The notes below the pieces were generated by a model that saw nothing but the letters and a program-made list of their open reading frames with translations, had not been told where the DNA came from and did no database searches. A stretch of 46,187 nt of DNA from Actinomycetes bacterium (lineage in GTDB: Bacteria > Actinomycetota > Acidimicrobiia > Acidimicrobiales > RAAP-2): positions 1 to 46,187 of the forward strand of contig JAJZMD010000082.1 in the NCBI GenBank assembly GCA_021803085.1, in the 5' to 3' direction. Positions 8,178 through 16,283 of this stretch are shown piece by piece. Numbering within the stretch: the stretch's first letter is position 1; every line of letters begins with the position of its first letter. Both the position numbers and the translations under genes were made by a program.

Positions 8178-9277
8178 CCCGGCCCTCCGAGGCGCGCCCC
8201 GCTCCCGCCTGTGAAGACGTGGACCGATCCGCTTGCGACCACGATCCGCACCCCGTCGCCGATGGCGGGTCGTGGCGCGGAGGCGTCCTGGCGGACGACG
8301 AGCTTCGTCTGGTCGCCGAGCTGGCACAGCACGTGGACGTCGGCGCCGAGGAGCTCGACGAGGAGGACCTTCGCCTCGAGCGTGCCCGACGGGGAGAGAG
8401 CGAGGTGCTCGGGGCGGACGCCTACGACGAGCGACGCGGCCTGGCCGGCCGCGGCCGCCCCGTCGTCGCCGAGCGGGACGTGGCCGCCGTCGACGCGCGC
8501 GACGCGCGCGACGCGCGCGGCGTGCGCGGTGGTCCCCTCGAGCGTCGCCGGGAGGGCGTTCATTCCCGGGCTCCCCAGGAACTTCGCGACGAACAGGTTC
8601 GCGGGGCGATCGTAGAGGGCGTGCGGCGGGCCGACTTGTTGGAGCACCCCGTGGTCCAGCACGGCGATCCGATGGCCCATCGTCATCGCCTCGACCTGGT
8701 CGTGGGTCACGTAGAGCGTGGTCGTGCCGAGCCGGGTCTGGAGCGCCACGATGTCGGCCCTGGTCTGGAGCCGAAGCGCCGCGTCGAGGTTGGACAGCGG
8801 CTCGTCCATGAGGAATGCGCGGGGCTGGCGGACGATGGCCCGCGCGAGCGCCACGCGCTGGCGCTGCCCCCCGGAGAGCTCCCGCGGCTTGCGGGCGAGG
8901 AGCTCTTGGAGGCCGAGCGACGCCGCCACCTCGCGCACCGTCTGGCGGCGTCGTTGCGCGTCGACGCCTCGCCGGCGGAGCGGGAACTCGATGTTGTGCT
9001 CGACGTTCAGGTGCGGGTAGAGGGCGTAGCTCTGGAAGACCATTGCGACGTCGCGGTCCTTCGGCTCGACGTCGTTCACGACGCGTCCACCGATCAGGAT
9101 CTCGCCTTCGTCGGGCTCCTCGAGGCCCGCCACCATCCGCAAGGCGGTCGTCTTGCCGCACCCCGAAGGCCCGAGCAGGACGAGCAGCTCGCCGTCGGCG
9201 ACCTCGAGGTCCAGGCGCTCGACGGCGGGGCGTCCACCGAACCGCCTGGTCGCCCCCCGGAACGCCACGTCGGCCAC
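8174..9277 (-). CDS. ABC transporter ATPase, MalK/UgpC/MsmX-like
   Basis: This 367-residue protein is the ATP-hydrolysing subunit of the sugar importer. Motifs in order: Walker A GPSGCGKT (36-43), Q-loop Gln82 (MVFQSYALYPHL), signature LSGGQ (134-138), Walker B FLMDEP with D-loop SNLDA, and switch His192 (VTHDQ). The C-terminal third is the TOBE/MOP-type regulatory domain (VVGVRPEHLALS), typical of CUT1 sugar importers. A short Ala-Arg-Val repeat (9-bp DNA repeat at 8492..8518) sits in a loop of this domain. The GTG at 9277 has AGAGGGGG 5 nt upstream; longer in-frame extensions have no such support. It is the first gene of the four-gene importer operon, divergent from the HAD phosphatase gene. 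Confidence 0.93.
   Translation of the reverse strand: MADVAFRGATRRFGGRPAVERLDLEVADGELLVLLGPSGCGKTTALRMVAGLEEPDEGEILIGGRVVNDVEPKDRDVAMVFQSYALYPHLNVEHNIEFPLRRRGVDAQRRRQTVREVAASLGLQELLARKPRELSGGQRQRVALARAIVRQPRAFLMDEPLSNLDAALRLQTRADIVALQTRLGTTTLYVTHDQVEAMTMGHRIAVLDHGVLQQVGPPHALYDRPANLFVAKFLGSPGMNALPATLEGTTAHAARVARVARVDGGHVPLGDDGAAAAGQAASLVVGVRPEHLALSPSGTLEAKVLLVELLGADVHVLCQLGDQTKLVVRQDASAPRPAIGDGVRIVVASGSVHVFTGGSGARLGGPG
8492..8518. repeat. 9-bp tandem repeat, three copies
   Basis: Three identical gacgcgcgc units in a row, in frame, encode a repeated Ala-Arg-Val loop in the regulatory domain of the sugar-importer ATPase. Confidence 0.85.
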
Positions 9278-9456
9278 CTGACCCCCTCTGCGAGCGCTGT
9301 GCCCCGCTCTCCGCACTGCTGACGATGCCACAACCCCGTGCGCTGTTGGCGGGGGTCGCGTGGCAGGCGGGGCAACCCGCTGACGACGCGCCAGCGCGCT
9401 CGGGGAGCGGGGCCATGCCATAGCGTGCTCGGGGGCGGTGCCGCGCACCTCGCAGG

Positions 9457-9462
9457 TAGGGT
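9457..9462 (+). promoter_or_regulatory. Possible leaderless -10 element (TAGGGT) for the HAD gene
   Basis: TAGGGT ends 8 nt before the GTG start. No good -35 is visible at the right distance. The AGGG could also act as a weak Shine-Dalgarno, so the assignment is uncertain. Confidence 0.35.
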
Positions 9463-9470
9463 GACGGTCC

Positions 9471-10316
9471 GTGCCCCGTGCGCCCGGTCGTGCCGATCCC
9501 GCGTCGGTCTCCACGGAGCAGCAGCTTCCTCGCGCGGGAGCGGGGGACACCTGGGTGCTGGACCTCGACGGCGTCGTCTGGCTGAGCGGGGAGCCGATCC
9601 GGGGTGCGGGCGACGCGGTCGGCCTGCTGCGAGGCGCCGGGGCGCGCGTCATCTTCGTCTCGAACAACTCGTCGCCCACCGTGAAGAACCTCCTCGCGCG
9701 GCTCGGCGTCGCGGGGATCCGAGCGGACGCGGACGACATCCTCACGTCTGGACAGGCGGCGGCGGCCATGCTGCAGCCCGGCGCGACGGCGCTCGTCGTC
9801 GGCGACGACGGCGTGATGGAGGCGCTCGCCGCTCGCGGGGTGCACGCGAGAAGAGCAGCCGACGAGGCGGCCGTTCCGGGAGGGCGCGTGGACGCTGTGG
9901 TCGTCGGGTACACGGAGCGGTTCGACTACACGGTGCTGCGCCGCGCGGCGGACGCGGTCCGCGCCGGGGCACGCCTGATCGGCACGAACGAGGACGCGAC
10001 GCTCCCCACGCCCAATGGGCCGCTCCCCGGCGCGGGTGCGATCCTCGCCGCGGTGGTGACTGCGTCAGGTGTGGTGCCCGAGGTGGCAGGGAAGCCCCAC
10101 GAGCCGCTCGCGACGCTCGTCCTCGGGCGCGCGGGCCGCGTCGCGACCGTCGTGGGCGACCGTCCCTCGACCGACGGAGCTCTCGCACGCCGGCTCGCGG
10201 CGCCGTTCGCGCTCGTGCTCAGCGGGGTGACCGCCAGGGCCTCCGACGACCCTGACCCGGTTCCCGACTTCGTCGCCGACGACCTGCTCGCGGTCGCCCG
10301 CGAGGCGACGCGCTGA
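9471..10316 (+). CDS. HAD-IIA family phosphatase, NagD-like
   Basis: The 281-residue protein is a class IIA haloacid-dehalogenase hydrolase, probably a small-molecule phosphatase of the NagD/4-nitrophenylphosphatase type. Motif I is DLDGVVW (nucleophile and acid/base Asp), motif II is SNNSS, the motif III region is GKPHEPL, and motif IV is GDRPSTD. The IIA cap lies between motifs II and III, including VVVGYTERFDY and GTNEDATLPTPNGPLPGAG. The substrate cannot be inferred. The GTG at 9471 leaves about 28 residues before motif I, a little long, so a later start is possible. It heads the plus-strand run leading to tlyA-nadK-recN, a position where such phosphatases are common in actinobacteria. 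Confidence 0.9.
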   Translation: MPRAPGRADPASVSTEQQLPRAGAGDTWVLDLDGVVWLSGEPIRGAGDAVGLLRGAGARVIFVSNNSSPTVKNLLARLGVAGIRADADDILTSGQAAAAMLQPGATALVVGDDGVMEALAARGVHARRAADEAAVPGGRVDAVVVGYTERFDYTVLRRAADAVRAGARLIGTNEDATLPTPNGPLPGAGAILAAVVTASGVVPEVAGKPHEPLATLVLGRAGRVATVVGDRPSTDGALARRLAAPFALVLSGVTARASDDPDPVPDFVADDLLAVAREATR

Positions 10317-10338
10317 CGAACGCGGAGCCGCCGCGCCA

Positions 10339-10367
10339 TTGCCGCGTGGTGCTCGGGCCGGTACCGT
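10339..10367 (+). promoter_or_regulatory. Sigma-70-type promoter for the AKKAP-tail gene, probably leaderless
   Basis: TTGCCG (10339..10344), a 17-nt spacer and TACCGT (10362..10367) are followed after 6 nt by the ATG at 10374. The spacing would place the start of transcription at or next to the ATG. No Shine-Dalgarno precedes it. Confidence 0.55.
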
Positions 10368-10373
10368 GGATGC

Positions 10374-10919
10374 ATGCCCCGGAACGACGGATATCGCAAG
10401 TACCTCGAGGCGGCGGCTGTGCTCGGCGAGATCACCCGGGCGCGGGCGGAGGAGCTCGTGAGGGAGCTGATGGGAACTGGTGGCGCCCAGCGTGCGCAAG
10501 CGCAGCAGTGGGTCGACGAGCTGGTAGGTCGAAGCCGAAGAGCGGCGGAGGACATCTTGGAGCTCGTCCGCGCGGAGGTCTCCAACCAGATGCATGCGCT
10601 CGGGCTCGACCCCGAAGAGCTCGCCCGCCAGGCCGCGGAGATCCTCCGGCGCTCGGTGTGGGCAGGCCGCCGGACCGACGAGGACGCGTCGCGGACCACC
10701 GGCGCGGCGAAGAAGGCCCCGGCCAAGAAGGCCCCGGCCACGGCGCGCACGGCCAAGAATGCGCCGGCCAAGAAGGTCCCGGCGAAGAGGGCCCCGGAGA
10801 AGAAGGCCCCGGCCAAGAAGGCCCCGGCCAAGAAGGCGCCGGCCACGGCGCGCACGGCCAAGAAGGCCCCGGCGAAGAAGCCGGCCGCCGGCACGCGGCC
10901 GTCGGCGCCGACACGCTGA
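10374..10919 (+). CDS. Helical protein with histone-H1-like Ala/Lys/Pro tail
   Basis: This 181-residue protein is not assignable to a named family. Residues 1-100 are predicted mostly helical and charged ([56 protein letters not shown]). They resemble small phasin-like or coiled-coil proteins. Residues from about 108 to 172 are a low-complexity tail built from Ala-Lys-Lys-Ala-Pro units, encoded by a roughly 15-bp DNA repeat. Such tails occur in bacterial histone-H1-like proteins and PhaF-type phasins and usually bind nucleic acid. A role in nucleoid or RNA binding is therefore an inference. The ATG start has a good leaderless promoter. Its stop overlaps the only plausible start of tlyA, so it may be needed for tlyA translation. 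Confidence 0.75.
   Translation: MPRNDGYRKYLEAAAVLGEITRARAEELVRELMGTGGAQRAQAQQWVDELVGRSRRAAEDILELVRAEVSNQMHALGLDPEELARQAAEILRRSVWAGRRTDEDASRTTGAAKKAPAKKAPATARTAKNAPAKKVPAKRAPEKKAPAKKAPAKKAPATARTAKKAPAKKPAAGTRPSAPTR
10708..10885. repeat. Degenerate ~15-bp repeats encoding the AKKAP tail
   Basis: Variants of aagaaggccccggcc recur throughout this stretch, interrupted twice by a longer acggcgcgcacggcc element. They encode Lys-Lys-Ala-Pro-Ala units and two Ala-Thr-Ala-Arg-Thr spacers. Confidence 0.85.
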
Positions 10920-11776
10920 TCCGCCGGCGCCTCGACGTCGAGCTCGTCCGCCGCGGGCTCGCCACGAGCCGCCAGGAGGCGCAGGCGGCGATCGCCGCAG
11001 GGCACGTGCTCGTCGGGGGTGCCGTCGCTCTGCGCGCCTCGCGCCTCGTCGCCCCCGCAGAGCCCGTCGTGGTGACGGAACCGCCCCGGCGCTTCGTGGG
11101 GCGGGGCGGGGAGAAGCTCGACGCGGCCCTCGATCGTTTCGCGCTGGACGTGACGGGTGCGGTGGCGCTGGACGCAGGTGCGTCGACGGGAGGCTTCACC
11201 GACTGCCTGCTCGGGCGCGGCGCGGCGCTGGTCGCCGCGGTCGACGTCGGCCACGGCCAACTCGACGCACGCTTGCGCGCGGACGGGCGCGTGGTGGTGC
11301 TCGAGCGGACGCACGTCCGGGCTCTCGACCCCGCGTTCCTGACCGCGTCGCTGGGGCACGAACGCGTGCCGGTGGACGTCGTGACCGCGGACCTCTCGTT
11401 CATCTCGCTGAGGTCGGCAGTCCCCGTGCTGGCGGGACCGATCGTGCGCGCCGGCGGGCACCTCGTCCTGCTCGTGAAGCCGCAGTTCGAGGTGGGAAGG
11501 GTCGAGGTGTCACGGGGACGGGGGGTGGTGCGAGAACCGGATCTGTGGCTGGGCGCGTTGCGCGCGGTGGGATCGTCGCTCGTGAGCGCCGGAGCGGCCA
11601 TCATGGACGCCATGCGGTCGCCCATCGCCGGCGCGTCGGGGAACATCGAGTTCTTCCTGCACGCGGTGGCGCACACCGGCGCGCACACCTGCTCGCACGC
11701 GGGCGCGGGCGGCGAGGCGCTGTCCGAGGAGGCGGAGGAGAGGCTCCGCGTCGCGGTGTCCACCGCGACGGAGTGA
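10916..11776 (+). CDS. tlyA: TlyA-family 16S/23S rRNA 2'-O-methyltransferase (hemolysin A family)
   Basis: TlyA methylates ribosomal RNA 2'-hydroxyls, which determines sensitivity to capreomycin-type drugs in mycobacteria. The protein starts with an S4 RNA-binding domain ([20 protein letters not shown]). It then has an FtsJ-like methyltransferase domain with the SAM motif [15 protein letters not shown], the KFDR/KPQFE-type element ([10 protein letters not shown]) and the family end [13 protein letters not shown]. The start is odd: no ATG, GTG or TTG occurs in this frame between a GTG at 10658 (deep inside the upstream gene) and residues already within the S4 domain. I place the start at CTG 10916, which overlaps the TGA of the AKKAP-tail gene (CTGA, like the GTGA overlaps elsewhere). 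ATC 10919, a frameshift fusion or a sequence error are alternatives. It ends overlapping nadK. Confidence 0.88.
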   Translation: MIRRRLDVELVRRGLATSRQEAQAAIAAGHVLVGGAVALRASRLVAPAEPVVVTEPPRRFVGRGGEKLDAALDRFALDVTGAVALDAGASTGGFTDCLLGRGAALVAAVDVGHGQLDARLRADGRVVVLERTHVRALDPAFLTASLGHERVPVDVVTADLSFISLRSAVPVLAGPIVRAGGHLVLLVKPQFEVGRVEVSRGRGVVREPDLWLGALRAVGSSLVSAGAAIMDAMRSPIAGASGNIEFFLHAVAHTGAHTCSHAGAGGEALSEEAEERLRVAVSTATE

Positions 11777-12705
11777 CCGCGCGGACCGTGGCCACCGTCG
11801 TCATCCTCGTGAACCCCGCGCGCGCCGACGCCGCGCGGCTCGCGTCCGAGGTGTCGGAGTGGCTCGAGCGCCGGAGCCACGGCGCACATGTCCTACGGCT
11901 CGCCCCGGCGGACCGGGCCGAGGGGAGGGTGCCTGCCGGGGACCTCTCCGGGGCGGACCTCTCGGGCGCCGACCTCGCGATCAGCCTCGGGGGGGACGGG
12001 ACCTTCCTGCGCCTCGTGCCGCTCGCCTACCGCGCCCGCGTGCCGGTTCTCGGCGTCAACTTCGGGCGGCTCGGCTACCTGCTCGAGGTCGAGCCGTCGG
12101 CGTTGTTCGAGACGCTCGAGCAGGCGTTGGAGGGGCGCGCGCCGATCGAGGACCGCCTCGTGCTCGCCGTGACCGTGCGCGGCGGGCTCACGGCGGCCGC
12201 CGGCGACGACCGTTCCCTCGAGGGCGACGGCGCGGTCTGCGCCCCGGGGGAGAGGTGGTGGATCGCCCTCAACGAGATGGTCGTGGAGAAGACGGTCCCC
12301 GGGCACGTGGTCGCGCTCGCGACGGAGGTCGACGGTGAGGAGTTCCTCTCCTACAAGGCCGACGGCCTCGTGGTGGCGTCGCCGACCGGGTCGACCGCGT
12401 ACAACCTCTCTGCCGGCGGACCCGTGCTGGCACCCAACCTCCCGGCGATGGTCGTGACGCCGGTCGCTCCGCACCTCGCGATCGACCGGAGCCTCGTGCT
12501 GCGTGCCGACCAGGAGGCGTCGGTTCGCGTGCTGCCGCCGCGCCCTGCGGTCCTCGTCGTCGACGGGCGCGAGGCCGGCCGCCTGGCACCGGGCGCCGAG
12601 GTCGCCTGCAGGGTCGCCCCCGGGTGGCTGCGGGTGGTGAGCGCGGGGAGCCGCGGGTTCGCAGGCCCGCTGCGGCGCGCGCTGACGCGAGGGGTGTGGC
12701 AATGA
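11773..12705 (+). CDS. nadK: NAD kinase
   Basis: NadK phosphorylates NAD to NADP, using ATP or polyphosphate. The 310-residue protein has the diagnostic LGGDGTFLR motif (72-80), NFGRLGYL (96-103), and the ALNEMVVEK strand. The long Gly/Thr motif [15 protein letters not shown] binds the adenine moiety. Two small oddities: a repetitive stretch [13 protein letters not shown] just before GGDGT, and an extra loop of about 15 residues (about 139-155, with [16 protein letters not shown]) before ALNEMVV. The GTG at 11773 overlaps the tlyA stop (GTGA). The tlyA-nadK-recN order is conserved in actinobacteria and supports all three calls. Confidence 0.95.
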   Translation: MTARTVATVVILVNPARADAARLASEVSEWLERRSHGAHVLRLAPADRAEGRVPAGDLSGADLSGADLAISLGGDGTFLRLVPLAYRARVPVLGVNFGRLGYLLEVEPSALFETLEQALEGRAPIEDRLVLAVTVRGGLTAAAGDDRSLEGDGAVCAPGERWWIALNEMVVEKTVPGHVVALATEVDGEEFLSYKADGLVVASPTGSTAYNLSAGGPVLAPNLPAMVVTPVAPHLAIDRSLVLRADQEASVRVLPPRPAVLVVDGREAGRLAPGAEVACRVAPGWLRVVSAGSRGFAGPLRRALTRGVWQ

Positions 12706-12772
12706 CGTCGCGGGCCCGCTGAGGGCGTGCCGCGGGCAGTGAGGGCGCTGAGGGCCCGGTGAGGGCGGGGCA

Positions 12773-14461
12773 GTGCTGAGGGAGCTCCACGTGCGCGACC
12801 TCGGCGTCGTCGAGGACCTGACGGTCGTCTTCGAGCCGGGCATGACGGCGCTCACGGGGGAGACGGGCGCGGGCAAGACTCTCCTCGTCCACGCGCTGGC
12901 GCTCGTCCTCGGCGGGCGCGCCGCACCCGGGCTCGTGCGGGCGGGGGCCGACGAGGCGCTCGTGGAGGCCCGATTCGAAGGGGTTGCGGGTGCCGGTGAC
13001 GGAGACGTCGACGGTGCCGGTGACGGTGCCGGTGACGGAGACGTCGACCCGCGTGTGACCGAGCGGGTCCTCGCGCGCGCGCTCCCGGAGTCCGGGCGCT
13101 CGCGCGCCTGGGTCGACGGCCGCATGGCGCCGGTCGGCGCGTTGAGCGAGCTCGGAGCGGGGCTCGTCGACATCCACGGGCAGCACGACCAGCAGTCGCT
13201 GCTCGGGGTCGCGGGGCAGCGCGCGGCACTGGACGCCTTCGCCGGGACCGACCTCGGCCCGCTGGCAGCGGCGCGCGCCGCGCTCGCGGACGTCCGCGCC
13301 AGGCTCGCCGCGCTGGGAGGGGACGATCTCGAACGGGCGCGCCGGGCCGACCTCCTCCGCTACCAGGTCGCCGAGATCGGCGCCGCGCGCATCGAGGACG
13401 ACGGCGAGGACGCGGCGCTCGCCGAGGAAGAGGAGCGGCTCGCCGGCATGGCGGCCATCCGGGAAGCCGCGGCCAGGGCGCTCGCCGCGTTGCGGGGCAT
13501 GGACGAAGTGAGCGGGAGCGGGCTCGACGAGGGGGCTCGCGGTCTCGTGGGCCGTGCGCTCTCCGGGCTTTCGGCGCACCCCGCCCTCGAGGCGTGGGCC
13601 GGGCGGCTGCGGATCGCTGCCGCGGAGCTCGACGAGGTGGCGGGGGACCTGCGCACGATCGCCGAGACCTGGGAGGAGGACCCGGCCCGGCTCGCGGCGG
13701 TCCAGGCGCGCCGCCGCCAGCTCCAGGACCTCCGGCGCAAGTACGGCCAGACGCTGGCAGACGTCGTCGCCTTCGGAGCGTCCGCGCGCGCGTCGCTCTC
13801 GGAGTTGGAGGGCCAGGATGCGGAGGCCGCCGCGCTGGCGGGGCGCGCGGGTCTGCTGGAGGGGGCCGTGCGCGATGCCGAGCGCCGGCTCCGAGCCGTG
13901 CGCGATGCGGCAGGACCCGCGCTCGGCGCAGCGGTGACCGCGCGGCTCCGGCTCTTGGCGATGCCTGACGCCGAGCTGCACGTGACGGTGGGCGAGGACG
14001 GCGCGGGTGACGCCGTCCGGTTCCTCCTCGCCCCGAACCGGGGAGAGCCCGCCCAGCCCCTCGGCCGCATCGCCTCGGGCGGCGAGCTCGCGCGCACGAT
14101 GCTCGCGCTCCGCCTGGTGGTCGAGGGCGGCGCGACGACGATGCTCTTCGACGAGGTCGACGCGGGCGTGGGCGGCGCGGCGGCCCTCGCGCTCGCACGG
14201 GCGCTCCGGGAGGTCGCGGCTCGACGCCAGGTGCTGGTGGTCACCCACCTCCCACAGGTGGCCGCGTTCGCCGACCACCAGGTCGCGGTGCGAAAGCGCG
14301 TCGACGGAGGCGGGCGCACGGTCACGACGGCAGAGGTGCTCGGGCCCGAGGCGAGGGTCGTGGAGCTGTCGCGGATGCTCTCGGGGCACCCCGACAGCGC
14401 GACGGCCCGTGCCCACGCAGCCGAGCTGCTGGAGGTGGGGACGCGGAGCGGCGGCGCGTAA
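12773..14461 (+). CDS. recN: DNA repair protein RecN
   Basis: RecN is an SMC-like ATPase acting in double-strand-break repair. The 562-residue protein has the N-terminal half of the ATPase head with Walker A GETGAGKT (29-36). A long Ala/Arg/Glu-rich coiled-coil middle with the RecN hinge element follows. The C-terminal half has signature ASGGELARTMLALR, Walker B MLFDEVDAGVGG and switch region VVTHLPQVAAFAD. IHGQHDQQSLL (about 133-143) is the RecN-specific motif. The GTG at 12773 is preceded by GAGGGCGGGG. An acidic Gly/Asp/Val repeat is inserted in the N-terminal head, encoded by the direct repeat at 12989..13048. It follows nadK after 67 nt that contain several gtgagggc/ctgagggc repeats and no gene. 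Confidence 0.95.
   Translation: MLRELHVRDLGVVEDLTVVFEPGMTALTGETGAGKTLLVHALALVLGGRAAPGLVRAGADEALVEARFEGVAGAGDGDVDGAGDGAGDGDVDPRVTERVLARALPESGRSRAWVDGRMAPVGALSELGAGLVDIHGQHDQQSLLGVAGQRAALDAFAGTDLGPLAAARAALADVRARLAALGGDDLERARRADLLRYQVAEIGAARIEDDGEDAALAEEEERLAGMAAIREAAARALAALRGMDEVSGSGLDEGARGLVGRALSGLSAHPALEAWAGRLRIAAAELDEVAGDLRTIAETWEEDPARLAAVQARRRQLQDLRRKYGQTLADVVAFGASARASLSELEGQDAEAAALAGRAGLLEGAVRDAERRLRAVRDAAGPALGAAVTARLRLLAMPDAELHVTVGEDGAGDAVRFLLAPNRGEPAQPLGRIASGGELARTMLALRLVVEGGATTMLFDEVDAGVGGAAALALARALREVAARRQVLVVTHLPQVAAFADHQVAVRKRVDGGGRTVTTAEVLGPEARVVELSRMLSGHPDSATARAHAAELLEVGTRSGGA
12989..13048. repeat. 24-bp direct repeat with half-unit spacer inside recN
   Basis: A 24-base unit (12989..13012) is repeated exactly at 13025..13048. 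The 12 bases between them equal the first half of the unit. All are in frame and encode Gly-Ala-Gly-Asp / Gly-Asp-Val-Asp repeats in the RecN head domain. Confidence 0.9.
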
Positions 14462-14491
14462 TCCGGCGGCGGGGCGGGCGCGAACTGACCC

Positions 14492-14520
14492 TTGCGGCAG
14501 TGGGACCCGCCACCTAGGAT
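14492..14520 (+). promoter_or_regulatory. Sigma-70-type promoter upstream of the liv-like operon
   Basis: TTGCGG (14492..14497), a 17-nt spacer and TAGGAT (14515..14520) lie in the 226-nt gap between recN and the binding-protein gene. Transcription would start near 14527 and give a leader of about 160 nt before the ATG at 14688. I see no known riboswitch in that leader. Confidence 0.5.
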
Positions 14521-14687
14521 GCGGCAACTCGACGGGCGGGGACGCCTCATGGCCCCCGTCTCGTGGGGTGGCACGCGGCATCGGTACGGACACGATCGTG
14601 CACCAGCGCGTGACGGCCCGGACTGCGGAACCGATACTTCGTGGTAGTCAGACGATGAAGCGTGGCGGTCCCAAAGGGGGGAGTAGT

Positions 14688-16064
14688 ATGGCTGTTCCGG
14701 ATCGGTCCCATCGTCCCGGCGAGGCTCGTTGGTCGAGGACCCGGAGGTGGCGGGCGCTCAGCACCGTCGGCTCCGCCGTGCTCGCCGCCGCGCTGGCTGG
14801 AGGTGCGCTCGCCGGCGCGAGCGCACCAGCCAGGCACGCCCGGCACGCCGGGCGGCATGGTGGAGCGACCTCCGGGTCGGTGACCATGTTCTCGGTCTCG
14901 GCCGTCACCGGCGCCGACTCCTTCGAAGGGCCCTACGCCGCCTCGGGCATCTACCCGGCGCTGTACACGATCAACAAGGCGGGCGGGGTGCTCGGGCACA
15001 CGCTCGCCATCAGGGAGATCGACACGAAGAGCGACCCCGCCGACGCGCTCATCGACGCCGAGGAGGCCGCCGGCACCACGTCGAACGTGATCGGGGTCCA
15101 GGGGCCCGACAGCGGGTCCGCGTCGACGCTCGTGCCGTTCTTCGAGAGCCGCCACATCCCGATGATCTCGACGGCGGGCGAGTCGATCTACGACAAGAAC
15201 ACGCGCAAGTTCTTCTGGCGGATGCTGCCTCCCGACCCGGCCAACGGGGTGGCCATGGCGTACTGGGCGATCAAGCACGACCACGCCACGCGCGTGGCGC
15301 TCGTCTTCGGCGCGACACCGGACGCGCAGGGCGCGAAGCCCGGCGTGATCCTCGGCGTGAAGAACCTCCACGCGACGGCCGTCGCCGACGTGACCTTGAC
15401 CCCGGACCAGCCCTCCTACCAGACCGAGGTCGCATCGGTGCTCGCCGCGAAGCCGCAGGTCATCCTGACCGGGAGCAACGGCCAGACCGCGGCGACCTTC
15501 TTCGGCGAGATGAAGGAGCTCGGCCACCTCCTGCCGATCATCCCCGACGAATCCCGCGAGAACTCGACATACTGGGGTCCGGTCAGCAAGACGGTCGGGA
15601 CGAGCACATTCGACAAGTACTTCACGTTCGTGGCGGCGGGCAACCCGCCGGTGAACGCGGCGACGCACGAGCTCTACCACGCCATCCACGCGATCGGCTC
15701 CAAGCTGCAGAAGCCGCTCACCCAGTGGGAGGGCAACCCGTTCACCGACAACAACTACGAGACGTACGTGATCCTCGCGCTCGCCGCGGACGCCTCCCAC
15801 AGCCTGAAGCCGGCCGTCATCAACAGCTGGATCGTGAAGATCACGAACCCCGGCCCAGGGAAGGTGACCGTCTACACCTACTCGTCGGCGCTCGCCGCGC
15901 TGAAGGCGGGCAAGAAGATCCGCTACGTGGGACCGCTCGGACCGATCACGTGGAACAAGTACCACAACTTCTGGGGCACAGAAGCCGTGCAGAAGCTGAA
16001 CAGCAAGCAGGTCCTCTACACGATCGGCCTCATCCCGACGAGCGCCATCTCGACGTCCGGCTAG
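14688..16064 (+). CDS. Branched-chain amino acid-type ABC substrate-binding protein (LivK-like)
   Basis: This 458-residue extracellular binding protein belongs to the periplasmic-binding-protein family of LivJ/LivK/amide-urea receptors. A signal peptide (basic residues, then Ala/Leu/Gly-rich core, about 1-45) is followed by a His/Arg-rich segment (RHARHAGRHGG). The two-lobed receptor domain comes next, with SVSAVTGADSFEGPYAASG, VIGVQGPDSGSASTLVPFF, PMISTAGES, RMLPPDPANGVAMAYWA and QVILTGSNGQTAATFF. No lipobox cysteine is visible. The ATG at 14688 follows AAAGGGGGGAG; an in-frame ATG at 14655 is possible. It is the first gene of a complete livKHMGF-type operon. The ligand (branched-chain amino acid, amide, urea or aromatic acid) cannot be decided from sequence. 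Confidence 0.88.
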   Translation: MAVPDRSHRPGEARWSRTRRWRALSTVGSAVLAAALAGGALAGASAPARHARHAGRHGGATSGSVTMFSVSAVTGADSFEGPYAASGIYPALYTINKAGGVLGHTLAIREIDTKSDPADALIDAEEAAGTTSNVIGVQGPDSGSASTLVPFFESRHIPMISTAGESIYDKNTRKFFWRMLPPDPANGVAMAYWAIKHDHATRVALVFGATPDAQGAKPGVILGVKNLHATAVADVTLTPDQPSYQTEVASVLAAKPQVILTGSNGQTAATFFGEMKELGHLLPIIPDESRENSTYWGPVSKTVGTSTFDKYFTFVAAGNPPVNAATHELYHAIHAIGSKLQKPLTQWEGNPFTDNNYETYVILALAADASHSLKPAVINSWIVKITNPGPGKVTVYTYSSALAALKAGKKIRYVGPLGPITWNKYHNFWGTEAVQKLNSKQVLYTIGLIPTSAISTSG

Positions 16065-16127
16065 ACCGGCGAGGAGCGTCGATCGAAGCACGAGAACCGT
16101 ACCGTGAAGGGAGGACGAACGGCTGCT

Positions 16128-16153
16128 CGGCCGCGGGTGGACCCCGGCGGCCG
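16128..16153 (+). other. GC-rich stem-loop between the binding-protein and permease genes
   Basis: CGGCCGC plus GGGT pairs with ACCC plus GCGGCCG, with a 2-base bulge and a tight loop. It lies in the 219-nt gap after the binding-protein stop. A hairpin here would fit mRNA stabilisation or partial termination, which gives more binding protein than permease. There is no T tract. Confidence 0.35.
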
Positions 16154-16283
16154 GGTGGCCGTCCCCGTCCGCCCGTGACCGCCAGCCTCGGTCGGCACGA
16201 TCCGGCTGGCGCAGGACGGCCGGCCGGCGCTGCATGGCGCAGCACGCGAATCAGGAGCGGCCACAAGGCGAAGGAGCAGGACG

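Noticed and set aside
7257-9845. 862-codon frame including the MalF-like permease
   Set aside because: The part upstream of 8177 lies over the ATPase gene in another frame and has no domain content.
10708-10885. Short repeats as a CRISPR array
   Set aside because: The repeats are contiguous, degenerate and in frame, and they encode the AKKAP tail with no spacers.
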